Positions 41,788 to 51,300 of a stretch of 57,504 nt of DNA are shown in pieces; position 1 is the first letter of the stretch, and every line of letters begins with the position of its first letter. Source of the DNA: Lutimaribacter pacificus (GTDB lineage Bacteria; Pseudomonadota; Alphaproteobacteria; Rhodobacterales; Rhodobacteraceae); assembly GCF_900142185.1 (NCBI RefSeq), contig NZ_FQZZ01000015.1:1-57504 (forward strand). The letters are read 5' to 3'. The position numbers and the translations under genes were made by a program. Below the pieces are notes generated by a model. That model searched no databases and was not told where the DNA came from. It saw nothing but the letters and a program-made list of their open reading frames with translations.

Positions 41788-42591
41788 TCAGATCTCGTCG
41801 AAGGTCCCGCCGCGTCCGCGCCCCCCGGAAAACCGCGCGGCACCCGCACGTCCTTCCGCCTGGAACGCCCCGGCCGAGCGCCATTCGCGGCGCAGCGCGG
41901 CGGCCAGTTCCGCGCCCGGCATCCGGGCCGACAGGTGGTCGGCCCGCATACAGCCCTGCGGAAACCGCGTCAGGCTCTGGGCCAGAATTATGGCGTTTTC
42001 CAAGGCTTTACCGGGGTCCGTCACGCGGTCGGCCAGCCCCATCGCGCGGGCCTCTTCCGCGCCCACCGGGCGACCTGTCAGGATCAGGTCATTCGCCCGC
42101 CCCTGCCCCAATATGCGCGGCAACCGCACCGTGCCCCCGTCGATCAGCGGCACGCCCCAACGGCGGCAAAAGACCCCGAAAACAGCCGTTTCCGAGGCCA
42201 CCCGCATGTCGCACCAGGCCGCCAGTTCCACCCCACCCGCCACCGCGTGCCCCTCGATCGCGGCGATCACGGGTTTGGACAGCATCAGCCGCGACGGGCC
42301 CATCGGCCCCGGGATCGGCTGCCCGGCGGGATCGTCCCAATCCGCAGGAATATCAAGGCTTTGCAGCCATTCGTCCGCCCGTCCGTCGGCGGCCGTCTTC
42401 AGGTCGAACCCGGCGCAGAACGCGCCGCCGGTGCCGGTCAGGATGGCCACGTCCAGCCCGTCATCGGCCTCGAAATCCAGGAACGCGCGGAAAAGCGCGC
42501 GGGCCGTGGCCGGGTCGACCGCGTTGCGCTGCGCGGGCCGGTCGATGCCGACGACCAGCACCCTGTCCAGACGTTGCGTCGTAACCGTCAT
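41788..42591 (-). CDS. Enoyl-CoA hydratase/isomerase family protein
   Basis: ATG 42591 follows GGAGGGG. The 267-residue product has crotonase-fold marks: RPAQRNAVDPATARAL, the oxyanion-hole GTGGAFCAGFDLK near 52-64, KPVIAAIEGHAVAGGVELAAWCD with the second oxyanion glycines, and the E-E-A-R-A-MGLADRV segment after GRPVGAEE. Members hydrate or isomerise acyl-CoA in fatty-acid or aromatic breakdown; the substrate is not readable. The last ~35 residues are Gly/Arg-rich and unusual. Monocistronic; divergent from slyX. Confidence 0.88.
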   Translation of the reverse strand: MTVTTQRLDRVLVVGIDRPAQRNAVDPATARALFRAFLDFEADDGLDVAILTGTGGAFCAGFDLKTAADGRADEWLQSLDIPADWDDPAGQPIPGPMGPSRLMLSKPVIAAIEGHAVAGGVELAAWCDMRVASETAVFGVFCRRWGVPLIDGGTVRLPRILGQGRANDLILTGRPVGAEEARAMGLADRVTDPGKALENAIILAQSLTRFPQGCMRADHLSARMPGAELAAALRREWRSAGAFQAEGRAGAARFSGGRGRGGTFDEI

Positions 42592-42681
42592 GTTCCCCTC
42601 CGTCTTGCCGGAACAATCTGCCATTCCCCGCGCGGCGGCGCCATGATAACGTCCCGTTCCGCACCGCAGACGGAGATCCCG

Positions 42682-42876
42682 ATGGAGCATCTGGAAGAGA
42701 AACTCGCCCACCTGATCCGCGCCGTCGACGACCTGTCCGACATGGTCGCAAGCCAGCAGGCCGAGATCGACCGCCTGACGCGTCGCGTTGCCATGCTGAT
42801 GGAGCGCGAAGCGGCGCGCCAGTCCGAGGGCACCGGCGGTATCGTGCTGGGCGACGAACGCCCGCCGCATTACTGA
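42682..42876 (+). CDS. slyX: SlyX family protein
   Basis: The 64-residue product begins MEHLEEKLAHLIRAVDDLSDMV, a predicted coiled coil, and ends DERPPHY, the conserved SlyX tail. SlyX is a small cytoplasmic protein of unknown activity. The start is ATG 42682 within a longer open frame. Confidence 0.85.
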   Translation: MEHLEEKLAHLIRAVDDLSDMVASQQAEIDRLTRRVAMLMEREAARQSEGTGGIVLGDERPPHY

Positions 42877-42882
42877 CCGCGA

Positions 42883-43728
42883 TCAGCCGCCCGATTTCAC
42901 GTCGCGCGCCACAACCGCACCGCCATGCAGCAGGATCGTGGCCCAGCGCGCATTGTCGCCGAAATGTTCGTAGACCGTCAGGAAAGCGGTGTCGCGTTCC
43001 AGCCGCGAAACCCTTGCGCCGCAGGGCTTGTTGCGGCCGACGCCGCAGACCTTGCGCTTGATCTTTTCATAGGCCTTGTCGGTATCGCTATAGGGCAGCG
43101 ACCCGGCAGGCGCGCCATAGCGCAACTGCTCGTGCATCGCGGGACTGCCGAACATGGCCAGCGCCCCGGTGAACTGCCGCGCGCAGCCGTCGGGAAAGCC
43201 GGTGAGGTAGAAACTGTGCGGCGCGGTGCTGCCCGGCGCGCTGTCGTAAAGGCGGTATTCGGGGCCGCGCTCGGGGTATTTCGCCACCTCGCGCCCCATG
43301 TCGCGGCGGGGCATGTCGCAGACCCGCGCGACCTCGCCATAGGGCAGCAGAAGGCCCGGCGCGATCACCCGCCCATCCGGGGCGTCGGGGTCGAGCGAGG
43401 CAAGCTGCGTCCCCTCGCCTTTCGTGTCGCGCGCACCACCGCCGAAAAGGCCGAACAGCCCGCGGCGTTCCGCCGGGGCGGCCTGCGTTTCCGCGACAGG
43501 CGTATCGGCCACATCCCCGGTGCCGTCCGGCGCGGTGGTCTTGGGACGCAGAAGCCGGGCGAACAGGCCGCCGGTTTCGGCCTGCGCCTCGGAGGCGGGT
43601 TCGGCGATTTCGACCGTCGCGGGCGCGTCGGCCAGGTCCAGCTCGGACAGGCGCGTCACGCGATCCATCGGGCTGGCGCATCCGGCAAGGACAAGCGCCG
43701 CCGCGACACTGGCGATCCAAGGCTTCAC
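42883..43728 (-). CDS. Lipoprotein of unknown function
   Basis: The 281-residue protein has a lipoprotein signal peptide with lipobox LAGC (C17). An acidic, low-complexity linker rich in Ala, Pro, Glu and Thr follows (about 30-110, with two LFGLFGG-like stretches). A folded C-terminal part (GLLLPYGEVARVCDMPRRDMGREV, then VCGVGRNKPCGARVSRLERDTAFLTVYEHFG) holds paired cysteines. It is conserved-looking in roseobacters, but I do not know the family. Likely anchored in the outer membrane facing the periplasm. Confidence 0.75.
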   Translation of the reverse strand: MKPWIASVAAALVLAGCASPMDRVTRLSELDLADAPATVEIAEPASEAQAETGGLFARLLRPKTTAPDGTGDVADTPVAETQAAPAERRGLFGLFGGGARDTKGEGTQLASLDPDAPDGRVIAPGLLLPYGEVARVCDMPRRDMGREVAKYPERGPEYRLYDSAPGSTAPHSFYLTGFPDGCARQFTGALAMFGSPAMHEQLRYGAPAGSLPYSDTDKAYEKIKRKVCGVGRNKPCGARVSRLERDTAFLTVYEHFGDNARWATILLHGGAVVARDVKSGG

Positions 43729-43816
43729 GTTCCGATCTCCCCCGTCATGTGCGGGGGTGATAGCGCAGACAGGCCGCCTGCGTCCAGCAAGGTGGCGGCC
43801 GCAGGCCGAAACCAGC

Positions 43817-46800
43817 CTAGACCTCCTGCACCTCCAGCACGCCGGAAAGCGACCGGATCGCGCCCTTGATCTGCGGGTTCACCGGGTACTCGATGCCGGT
43901 GTCGATCTCGACCTCGCCGGGCAGTCCGGGGTTCATCAGGCAGAAATGGATCGGCCCCTTGCCGACGCCGCGCACGGTTTCGGCCGCCTGCGACAACACG
44001 CTGTCGACCTGCGCGATGGCGGCCGCGTCGTCCACGAAGATGCGCAGCCCCGCCGCACCGGCATCGGCCACGATCCCGTCCATCGGCGCGACCGAGCGGC
44101 CCATCGGGTCGAACTGCCCCTCGTTGAACCGCGCCTCGAGCGTCATGACCACCTGATTGGTCTGCTCGAACACCTGGCGGGTCGCCTCGAAATCGTCGCA
44201 GAACATCACCATGCCCGCGACCTGCCCGGTCGGGTCCGAGATGTTCATGCGGAAAAACCGCGTGCCCCGGCCCGACTTGCGCTCCTGCAGGCCCGAAACC
44301 AGCACGCCGACCTTGCCGATGGCCGCGCCCTCGCGCTCGGCCTTTTCGCGCAGCGCCTCAATCGTCAGGACGTTCTTGCGTTTCAGTGCGGGCAGGTAAT
44401 CGTCCAGCGGATGGCCCGAAAGGTAGAACCCGATGGCCTTGTGTTCCTCGGCCAGCCGTTCGACCGGCAGCCAGTCTTCGACCGGGGACAGGCGCGGTTC
44501 GGGCAGGTCGTCGCCCGCCTCGCCGAACAGCGATACCTGGCTGGAGTTCTTCTGCTCGTGGATCGCCGCGGAATAGTTCACCAGCGCGTCCAGGCTGTCG
44601 AACACCCGCCGGCGGTTGGGATCGAGCTGGTCGAACGCACCGGACCGCGCCAGCATTTCCAGCGGCCGCTTGCCGATGCGTTTCAGATCGACCCGGCGGG
44701 CGAAATCGAACAGAGTGGCAAAGGGTTTGTCCCCGCGCGCCGCCGTGATCAGGCGCATCGCCTCGAGCCCCACGTTCTTGAGCGCGCCCAGCGCATAGAC
44801 CAGCCGCCCCTCCTGCACGTCGAAGGTTTCCAGGCTGCGGTTCACGCAGGGCGGCACGATCTCGATGTCCAGCCCGCGCCGCACCTCTTCGGCATAGATC
44901 GCCAGCTTGTCGGTCAGGTGGATATCGCAGTTCATGACCCCGGCCATGAATTCGACCGGGTGGTTCGCCTTGAGCCACGCAGTCTGGTAGCTGACCACCG
45001 CATAGGCCGCCGCGTGCGACTTGTTGAAGCCGTAATTGGCGAATTTCTCCAGCAGGTCGAAAACCTCGGTCGCCTTTTTCTTGTCGACGCCGTTTTCCAT
45101 CGCGCCCTTTTCGAACTTGGGGCGCTCCTTGGCCATCTCGGCGGCGATCTTCTTGCCCATCGCGCGGCGCAGCAGGTCGGCGCCGCCAAGGCTGTAGCCG
45201 GCCATTTCCTGCGCGATCTGCATCACCTGTTCCTGGTAGACGATGATGCCCTGCGTTTCCTCAAGGATATGGTCGATCAGCGGGTGGATCGAGGCGCGTT
45301 CCTTCAGCCCGTTCTTGACCTCGCAATAGGTCGGGATGTTTTCCATCGGGCCGGGCCGGTAGAGCGCGACAAGCGCCACGATATCCTCGATACATGTCGG
45401 TTTCATGCGCCTGAGCGCATCCATCATCCCCGAGCTTTCCACCTGGAACACCGCCACCGTCCTGGCGCTGGCGTAGAGTTTATAGGTCGCCTCGTCATCC
45501 AGCGGGATCGCGCCGATATCGTCGACCGCGCCCTCGGGCGGATCGTAAAGCTGCGTGCCGTCCGGCGCGATATGCAGGTGCCGCCCGCCCTTCACGATCA
45601 GGTCGACGGCGTTCTGCACCACGGTAAGCGTTTTCAGCCCGAGAAAGTCGAACTTCACCAGCCCGGCCTGTTCCACCCATTTCATGTTGAACTGCGTGGC
45701 CGGCATGTCAGAACGCGGGTCCTGGTAAAGCGGCACCAGCCGGTCCAGCGGCCGGTCGCCGATCACCACGCCGGCCGCGTGGGTCGAGGCGTTCCGCAGC
45801 AGCCCCTCGACCTGCATCCCGTAATTCAGCAGGCGATCCACCACCTCTTCGTTGCGGGCCTCCTGGCGCAGGCGTTCCTCCTGCTTCAGCGCCTCGACGA
45901 TCGACACCGGCTTGACCCCTTCGACCGGGATCAGCTTCGACAGCCGGTCGACCTGCCCATAGGGCATCTGCAGAACCCGGCCGATATCGCGCACCGCCGC
46001 CTTGGACAAAAGCGCGCCGAAGGTGATGATCTGCCCCACCTTGTCGCGGCCGTATTTCTCCTGCACGTAGCGGATCACCTCTTCGCGGCGGTCCATGCAG
46101 AAGTCGATATCGAAGTCGGGCATCGACACCCGCTCGGGGTTCAGGAAGCGTTCGAACAGCAGGCTGTAGCGCAGCGGATCGAGGTCGGTGATCGTCAGCG
46201 CATAGGCCACCAGGCTGCCCGCGCCCGAGCCCCGGCCCGGCCCCACCGGGATACCCTGTTCCTTGGCCCATTTGATGAAATCGGCCACGATCAGGAAATA
46301 GCCGGGAAAGCCCATGCCCTCGATGATGCCCAGCTCGAATTCCAGCCGCTTCTCGTACTCCTCGACGGGTGCGGCGTGGGGAATGACCTTAAGCCGCGCG
46401 GCAAGCCCCTCTTTCGCCTGGCGGCGCAGTTCCTCGACCTCGTCATCGGCGAATTTCGGCAGGATCGGGTCACGCCGTTCCGCCTTGCAGGCGCAGCGGC
46501 GGGCGATCTCGACGGTGTTCGCAATCGCCTCGGGCAGGTCGGCGAACAGCGTCACCATTTCCTGCTGCGACTTGAAATAATGCTGCGGAGTCAGGCGGCG
46601 GCGCGGGTCGGACTGGTCGACATAGGCGCCCTCGGCGATGCAGATCAGCGCATCATGCGCCTCGTACATGTCGGTTTTCGGGAAATAGACATCGTTGGTG
46701 GCCACCAGCGGCAGGTCCATCGCATAGGCCATCTCGACAAAGCCGCGCTCGGTCTTGCGTTCGGCCTCGGGCGGGCCGCCCTCTTCGGGGTGGCGTTGCA

Positions 46801-47323
46801 GCTCGACATAAAGCCTGTCGGGATAGATCGCGGCCAGCCGCCGCATCAGCGCCTCGGCGCGATCGCGCGCGCCCTCCTGCAGCAGCATCCCGACCGGCCC
46901 GTTCGGCCCGCCAGACAGGCAGATCAGCCCGTCGGAAAACTCGGCCAGTTGCTCCACCGTCACCTGCGGCTCCTCGCCGCCCTTGCCGACGTAAAGGCAG
47001 GTGGACAGCCGCATCAGGTTTTCATACCCCGCCTCGTTCTGCGCCAGCAGCACCACCCCGGCGGGCGGGCGGGGCCGCTGGCCCGGCTGCACCTCGTCAT
47101 AGGTCACGTCGACCTGGCAGCCGACGATGGGCTGGATGCCCGCGCCGCTGGCGGTGACGGAAAATTCCAGCGCGCAGAACATCGAATTGGTATCGGTCAC
47201 CGCTACGGCGGGCATCTGCATCTCTTCGCAGAGGCCGGGCAGCTTCTTCAGGCGCACCGCGCCTTCCAGCAGCGAATACTCGGTATGGACGCGCAAGTGA
47301 ATGAATCGGGGCGAGGTGCTCAT
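43817..47323 (-). CDS. dnaE: DNA polymerase III alpha subunit
   Basis: The 1168-residue protein starts at ATG 47323 (MSTSPRFIHLRVHTEYSLLEGA). It shows an N-terminal PHP domain (HLRVHTEYS), the polymerase catalytic aspartates MPDFDIDF near 395, GPGRGSGAGSLVAY, and RPGPMENIPTY in the palm/fingers region. Helix-hairpin-helix (FDFARRVDLKRIGKRPLEML) and OB-fold regions follow. It replicates the chromosome as the core of the Pol III holoenzyme. It looks complete and of normal length. Confidence 0.96.
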   Translation of the reverse strand: MSTSPRFIHLRVHTEYSLLEGAVRLKKLPGLCEEMQMPAVAVTDTNSMFCALEFSVTASGAGIQPIVGCQVDVTYDEVQPGQRPRPPAGVVLLAQNEAGYENLMRLSTCLYVGKGGEEPQVTVEQLAEFSDGLICLSGGPNGPVGMLLQEGARDRAEALMRRLAAIYPDRLYVELQRHPEEGGPPEAERKTERGFVEMAYAMDLPLVATNDVYFPKTDMYEAHDALICIAEGAYVDQSDPRRRLTPQHYFKSQQEMVTLFADLPEAIANTVEIARRCACKAERRDPILPKFADDEVEELRRQAKEGLAARLKVIPHAAPVEEYEKRLEFELGIIEGMGFPGYFLIVADFIKWAKEQGIPVGPGRGSGAGSLVAYALTITDLDPLRYSLLFERFLNPERVSMPDFDIDFCMDRREEVIRYVQEKYGRDKVGQIITFGALLSKAAVRDIGRVLQMPYGQVDRLSKLIPVEGVKPVSIVEALKQEERLRQEARNEEVVDRLLNYGMQVEGLLRNASTHAAGVVIGDRPLDRLVPLYQDPRSDMPATQFNMKWVEQAGLVKFDFLGLKTLTVVQNAVDLIVKGGRHLHIAPDGTQLYDPPEGAVDDIGAIPLDDEATYKLYASARTVAVFQVESSGMMDALRRMKPTCIEDIVALVALYRPGPMENIPTYCEVKNGLKERASIHPLIDHILEETQGIIVYQEQVMQIAQEMAGYSLGGADLLRRAMGKKIAAEMAKERPKFEKGAMENGVDKKKATEVFDLLEKFANYGFNKSHAAAYAVVSYQTAWLKANHPVEFMAGVMNCDIHLTDKLAIYAEEVRRGLDIEIVPPCVNRSLETFDVQEGRLVYALGALKNVGLEAMRLITAARGDKPFATLFDFARRVDLKRIGKRPLEMLARSGAFDQLDPNRRRVFDSLDALVNYSAAIHEQKNSSQVSLFGEAGDDLPEPRLSPVEDWLPVERLAEEHKAIGFYLSGHPLDDYLPALKRKNVLTIEALREKAEREGAAIGKVGVLVSGLQERKSGRGTRFFRMNISDPTGQVAGMVMFCDDFEATRQVFEQTNQVVMTLEARFNEGQFDPMGRSVAPMDGIVADAGAAGLRIFVDDAAAIAQVDSVLSQAAETVRGVGKGPIHFCLMNPGLPGEVEIDTGIEYPVNPQIKGAIRSLSGVLEVQEV

Positions 47324-47545
47324 ACGGGACACAATATGTGGGGTCGCCCGCCGCGAAAAGCCCGGAATCTGACCGCGCGCGCCCTCCGCCCGGCCGAAAA
47401 GCGCGTTTTTCCTTGCCAAGCCCGCCCCGCCTTGCCTAGCCTTGAGGGCACAACAGGGACAACCGCGCGCTTTCTACGCCGCATCGAGGGCGCGCACCCC
47501 GGCAAAGACCGGGTCGGATCAGGTAAGGCGGCAGGTTAACACCTC

Positions 47546-48958
47546 ATGGATATCACCTTTCTTCTGAACGGAGAGAGAGTGGAGTTGCGTGACATCGACC
47601 CGACGATGACCACGCTGGACTGGCTGCGCGAGCGTCGCGGCCTCGCCGCCACCAAGGAAGGCTGCAACGAGGGCGATTGCGGCGCCTGCACGGTCATGGT
47701 CACCGACGACCGGGGCGCGCGCGCGCTGAACGCCTGCATCCTGTTCCTGCCGCAACTCCACGGCAAGGCCCTGCGCACGGTCGAGGGCATCGCCGCCCCC
47801 GACGGCGCGCTGCACCCGGTGCAGCAGGCGATGGTCGCGCATCACGGCAGCCAGTGCGGGTTCTGCACACCGGGTTTCGTGGCGTCGATGGCGGTGAACC
47901 ACCTCAACGGCGAAACCGACCACGAAACCGCGCTGGCGGGCAACCTGTGCCGCTGCACCGGCTACGTGCCGATCCTGCGCGCCGCCCGCGCGGCGGAACC
48001 CGCGCCCGTGCCCGACCACCTGCGCGACGACCCCGGTTTCCTCTCTCCCGAAATATCCTCGGGGGGGGCCGCCGCAGGCGGCGGGGGGCAGACAGCCCCC
48101 CAGCGCGGTTTCCAGCCCGAAAGCGCGGACGATCTGGCACGGCTTTACACCGCCCATCCCGATGCCACGCTGATCGCGGGGGCGACCGATGTGGGCCTGT
48201 GGGTAACGAAACAGATGCGTGACCCGGGGCCGGTGATCTTTCTGAACCGCTGCGCGGACCTGCAGGACATCGCCGAAGATGGCGGCACGCTGCGCATCGG
48301 TGCAGGCGTCACGATGGACCGGGTGCTGGCGCTGATGGCGGCGCATCACCCCTCTTACGCCGGGATGATCCGCCGCTACGGCTCGGCCCAGGTGCGGGCG
48401 GCGGCGACGATCGGCGGCAATATCGCCAACGGCTCGCCCATCGGCGACAACCCGCCCGCGCTGATCGCGCTGGGGGCGGTTCTGCACCTGCGCAAGGGCG
48501 AGGCGCGGCGCGAGGTGCCGCTTGAGGATTTCTTTGTCGACTACGGCAAGCAGGACCGCGCGCCGGGCGAGTTCGTCGCGGCCGTGACCCTGCCCGCCAC
48601 CGCGCCCGCGCTGCGCTGCTACAAGATCTCCAAACGCTTCGACCAGGACATTTCGGCCCTGCTGGGCTGTTTCAACATCGTGGTGCGGGACGGCGTCGTG
48701 CACTCGGCGCGCATCGCCTTTGGCGGTATGGCCGGTATCCCAAAACGCGCAACGCATGTGGAACAGGCCCTGACCGGACAGCCCTGGACCGAGGCGGCAA
48801 TCGCCGCCGCGCGGGATGCCTGGGCGCAGGATTTCGCCCCGCTGTCCGACATGCGCGCCAGTGCCGATTATCGCCTGACCACGGCCCGCAACCTGCTGGT
48901 GCGGTATTTCCATGACCTGTCCGGCACCGAAACCGATGTGCGGAGGGTGCAGGCATGA
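47546..48958 (+). CDS. xdhA: Xanthine dehydrogenase small subunit (2Fe-2S and FAD)
   Basis: The 470-residue subunit has two 2Fe-2S clusters: plant type C40, C45, C48 (GCNEGDCGACTV) plus C63, and CGFCTPGF (103-107) with CRCTGY near 133-138. An FAD-binding CODH-type domain follows (LIAGATDVGLWVTKQ; GGNIANGSPIGDNPPALIALGA). Between them, about residues 163-190 (PEISSGGAAAGGGGQTAP) are encoded by the repeat at 48047-48102. It passes electrons from the Mo site in XdhB to NAD+. No Mo-cofactor riboswitch is visible in the 223-bp upstream gap. Confidence 0.95.
   Translation: MDITFLLNGERVELRDIDPTMTTLDWLRERRGLAATKEGCNEGDCGACTVMVTDDRGARALNACILFLPQLHGKALRTVEGIAAPDGALHPVQQAMVAHHGSQCGFCTPGFVASMAVNHLNGETDHETALAGNLCRCTGYVPILRAARAAEPAPVPDHLRDDPGFLSPEISSGGAAAGGGGQTAPQRGFQPESADDLARLYTAHPDATLIAGATDVGLWVTKQMRDPGPVIFLNRCADLQDIAEDGGTLRIGAGVTMDRVLALMAAHHPSYAGMIRRYGSAQVRAAATIGGNIANGSPIGDNPPALIALGAVLHLRKGEARREVPLEDFFVDYGKQDRAPGEFVAAVTLPATAPALRCYKISKRFDQDISALLGCFNIVVRDGVVHSARIAFGGMAGIPKRATHVEQALTGQPWTEAAIAAARDAWAQDFAPLSDMRASADYRLTTARNLLVRYFHDLSGTETDVRRVQA
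48047..48102 (-). repeat. Roseobacter-type short repeat inside xdhA, in frame
   Basis: Read on the minus strand: GGGGGGCTGTCTGCCCCCC, CGCCTGCGGCG, then GAGGATATTTCGGG. Same layout as the copy at 51607. It is translated in xdhA as SPEISSGGAAAGGGGQTAP, between the iron-sulphur and FAD domains. Confidence 0.7.
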
Positions 48959-51300
48959 GCGTTACCAAACCCCTGCCCCACGATTCCGCGCCGCTGCACG
49001 TGACCGGCCAGGCGCGTTATGTCGATGACATCCCGGTGCCGGCGGGCACGCTGCACCTGTGTTTCGGCCTAAGCGCCGTGGCCGCCGGGCGCATCACGTC
49101 GATGGACCTGTCGGCGGTGCGCGCCGCGCCCGGCGTGGTGGCCGTGCTGACGGCAGAGGATCTGCCCTTTGCCAACGATGTCTCGCCCTCGATCCATGAC
49201 GAGCCGCTGCTGAGCGATGGCCCCGTGCATTACGTGGGCCAGCCGGTTTTCGCGGTCGTGGCCGACAGCCACCAGGCCGCGCGCCGTGCCGCAAAGCTGG
49301 GCAGGATCGCCTATGACGAGGACAGGCCGGTCCTGACGGTCGAAGAGGCGCTGGCCGCAAACAGCTATTTCGAGGGCGGGCCGATCACCTGGTCGCGCGG
49401 CGACGTGGAGGCGGCGCTGGCCACGGCCCCGCACCGCATCGAGGGCCGGATCGAGATGGGCGGGCAGGAGCATTTCTATCTCGAAGGGCAGGCCGCGCTG
49501 GCCCTGCCGGGCGAGGATGGCGACATGCTGGTGCACAGCTCGACCCAGCACCCGACCGAGATCCAGCATAAGGTGGCCGAGGCGCTGGGCGTGCCGATGC
49601 ACAAGGTGCGCATCGAAACCCGCCGGATGGGCGGCGGGTTCGGCGGCAAGGAAAGCCAGGGCAACGCGCTGGCGGTGGCCTGCGCGGTCGCGGCGCGCGC
49701 GACGGGCCGGGCCTGCAAGATGCGCTATGACCGCGACGACGACATGGTGATCACCGGCAAGCGCCACGATTTCCGCATCGACTATCGCGCGGGGTTCGAC
49801 GGCGACGGGCGGCTGACCGGCGTCGCCTTTACCCAGATGACACGCGGCGGCTGGGCGCAGGACCTGACCCTGCCGGTGGCCGACCGGGCGATGCTGCATG
49901 CCGACAACGCCTATTTCCTGCCCGCCGTGCGGATCGAAAGCCACCGGCTGCGCACCAACACGCAAAGCGCCACCGCCTTTCGCGGCTTCGGCGGCCCGCA
50001 GGGGATGGTGGGAATCGAGCGGGTGATGGACCACATCGCCCACGAATTGGGCCGTGACCCGCTGGAGGTGCGGCGGGTGAATTACTACGACGCGGCCGAA
50101 CCGCGCGGGCCGGGCAGCGGGCACCGCTATGCCGGGCCGCATTCGCCCGGCGCGGCGCGGGCGCGCAACGTCACGCCCTATGGCATGGAGGTCGACGATT
50201 TCCTGCTGCACGAGATGACCGACGCGCTGGCGAAACGCGCCGATTACGCCGCGCGGCGGCAGGCGGTGCGCGACTGGAACGCCGCCAACCCGGTGCTGAA
50301 ACGCGGGATCGCGCTGACGCCGGTCAAGTTCGGGATCTCGTTCACCCTCACCCATCTGAACCAGGCGGGGGCGCTGGTGCATGTCTACCAGGACGGGTCG
50401 ATCCACCTGAACCACGGCGGCACCGAGATGGGCCAGGGGCTGAACCAGAAGGTCGCGCAGGTCGCCGCCAGCGCCTTTGGCGTGCCGGTAGAGACCGTGC
50501 GCATCACCGCCACCGACACCGCCAAGGTGCCCAACACCTCGGCCACCGCCGCATCCAGCGGCTCGGACCTGAACGGGATGGCCGCGCTGGCGGCTTGCGA
50601 AACCATCCGCGACCGGATCGCCGCGCACCTGGCCGAAACGCACCAGGCATCGCCCGGCACCGTGCGCTTTGTCGATGGCCGGGTACAGGTGGGCGGCGCC
50701 GACATGAGCTTTGCCGAGGCTGTGCAAAGCGCCTATTTCGCGCGGGTCAGCCTGTCGGCCACCGGGTTCTACAAGACGCCCGACCTGTCCTGGGACCGCA
50801 CGCGCGGACAGGGGCGGCCGTTCTTCTATTTCGCCCACGGCGCGGCGGTGACCGAGGTGGCGGTGGACACGCTGACCGGCGAGAACCGCATCCTGCGCAC
50901 CGACATCCTGCACGACGCGGGCGCCAGCCTGAACCCGGCGCTGGATATCGGCCAGATCGAGGGCGGATACGTGCAGGGCGCGGGATGGCTGACGATGGAG
51001 GAACTGGTCTGGGACGACAAGGGCCGGCTGCGCACCCATGCGCCCTCGACCTACAAGATCCCGGCGGCGTCCGACACGCCGCCGGTGTTCAATGTCGGCT
51101 TGTGGGACCAGCCCAACCCGGCAGCGACGATCTATCGCTCCAAGGCGGTGGGCGAGCCGCCCTTCATGCTGGGCATCTCGGCGCTGATGGCGCTGTCGGA
51201 CGCGGTGGCGGCCTGTGGTGCGGGCTATCCCGCGCTGGACGCACCGGCAACGCCCGAACGGGTGCTGCACGCGATAAGGAGGCTGCGCGGTGAGCTTTGA
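48955..51300 (+). CDS. xdhB: Xanthine dehydrogenase large subunit (molybdenum-binding)
   Basis: The 781-residue protein shows HLCFGLSAVAAGRI near the start and the Mo-cofactor and active-site regions GQEHFYLEGQAAL, GGGFGGKESQG, AFRGFGGPQGMVGIERVMDHIAHELG and GGTEMGQGLNQKVAQVAA. The catalytic glutamate lies in VGEPPFMLG near 725. It oxidises hypoxanthine and xanthine to uric acid. It overlaps xdhA by 4 bp and xdhC by 11 bp. Confidence 0.95.
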   Translation: MSVTKPLPHDSAPLHVTGQARYVDDIPVPAGTLHLCFGLSAVAAGRITSMDLSAVRAAPGVVAVLTAEDLPFANDVSPSIHDEPLLSDGPVHYVGQPVFAVVADSHQAARRAAKLGRIAYDEDRPVLTVEEALAANSYFEGGPITWSRGDVEAALATAPHRIEGRIEMGGQEHFYLEGQAALALPGEDGDMLVHSSTQHPTEIQHKVAEALGVPMHKVRIETRRMGGGFGGKESQGNALAVACAVAARATGRACKMRYDRDDDMVITGKRHDFRIDYRAGFDGDGRLTGVAFTQMTRGGWAQDLTLPVADRAMLHADNAYFLPAVRIESHRLRTNTQSATAFRGFGGPQGMVGIERVMDHIAHELGRDPLEVRRVNYYDAAEPRGPGSGHRYAGPHSPGAARARNVTPYGMEVDDFLLHEMTDALAKRADYAARRQAVRDWNAANPVLKRGIALTPVKFGISFTLTHLNQAGALVHVYQDGSIHLNHGGTEMGQGLNQKVAQVAASAFGVPVETVRITATDTAKVPNTSATAASSGSDLNGMAALAACETIRDRIAAHLAETHQASPGTVRFVDGRVQVGGADMSFAEAVQSAYFARVSLSATGFYKTPDLSWDRTRGQGRPFFYFAHGAAVTEVAVDTLTGENRILRTDILHDAGASLNPALDIGQIEGGYVQGAGWLTMEELVWDDKGRLRTHAPSTYKIPAASDTPPVFNVGLWDQPNPAATIYRSKAVGEPPFMLGISALMALSDAVAACGAGYPALDAPATPERVLHAIRRLRGEL

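Noticed and set aside
43424-47539. 1371-residue plus-strand open frame opposite dnaE
   Set aside because: Antisense shadow of dnaE; long open antisense frames are expected at this GC.
47324-47545. Molybdenum-cofactor riboswitch upstream of xdhA
   Set aside because: No matching conserved blocks or fold could be read in the 222 bp.
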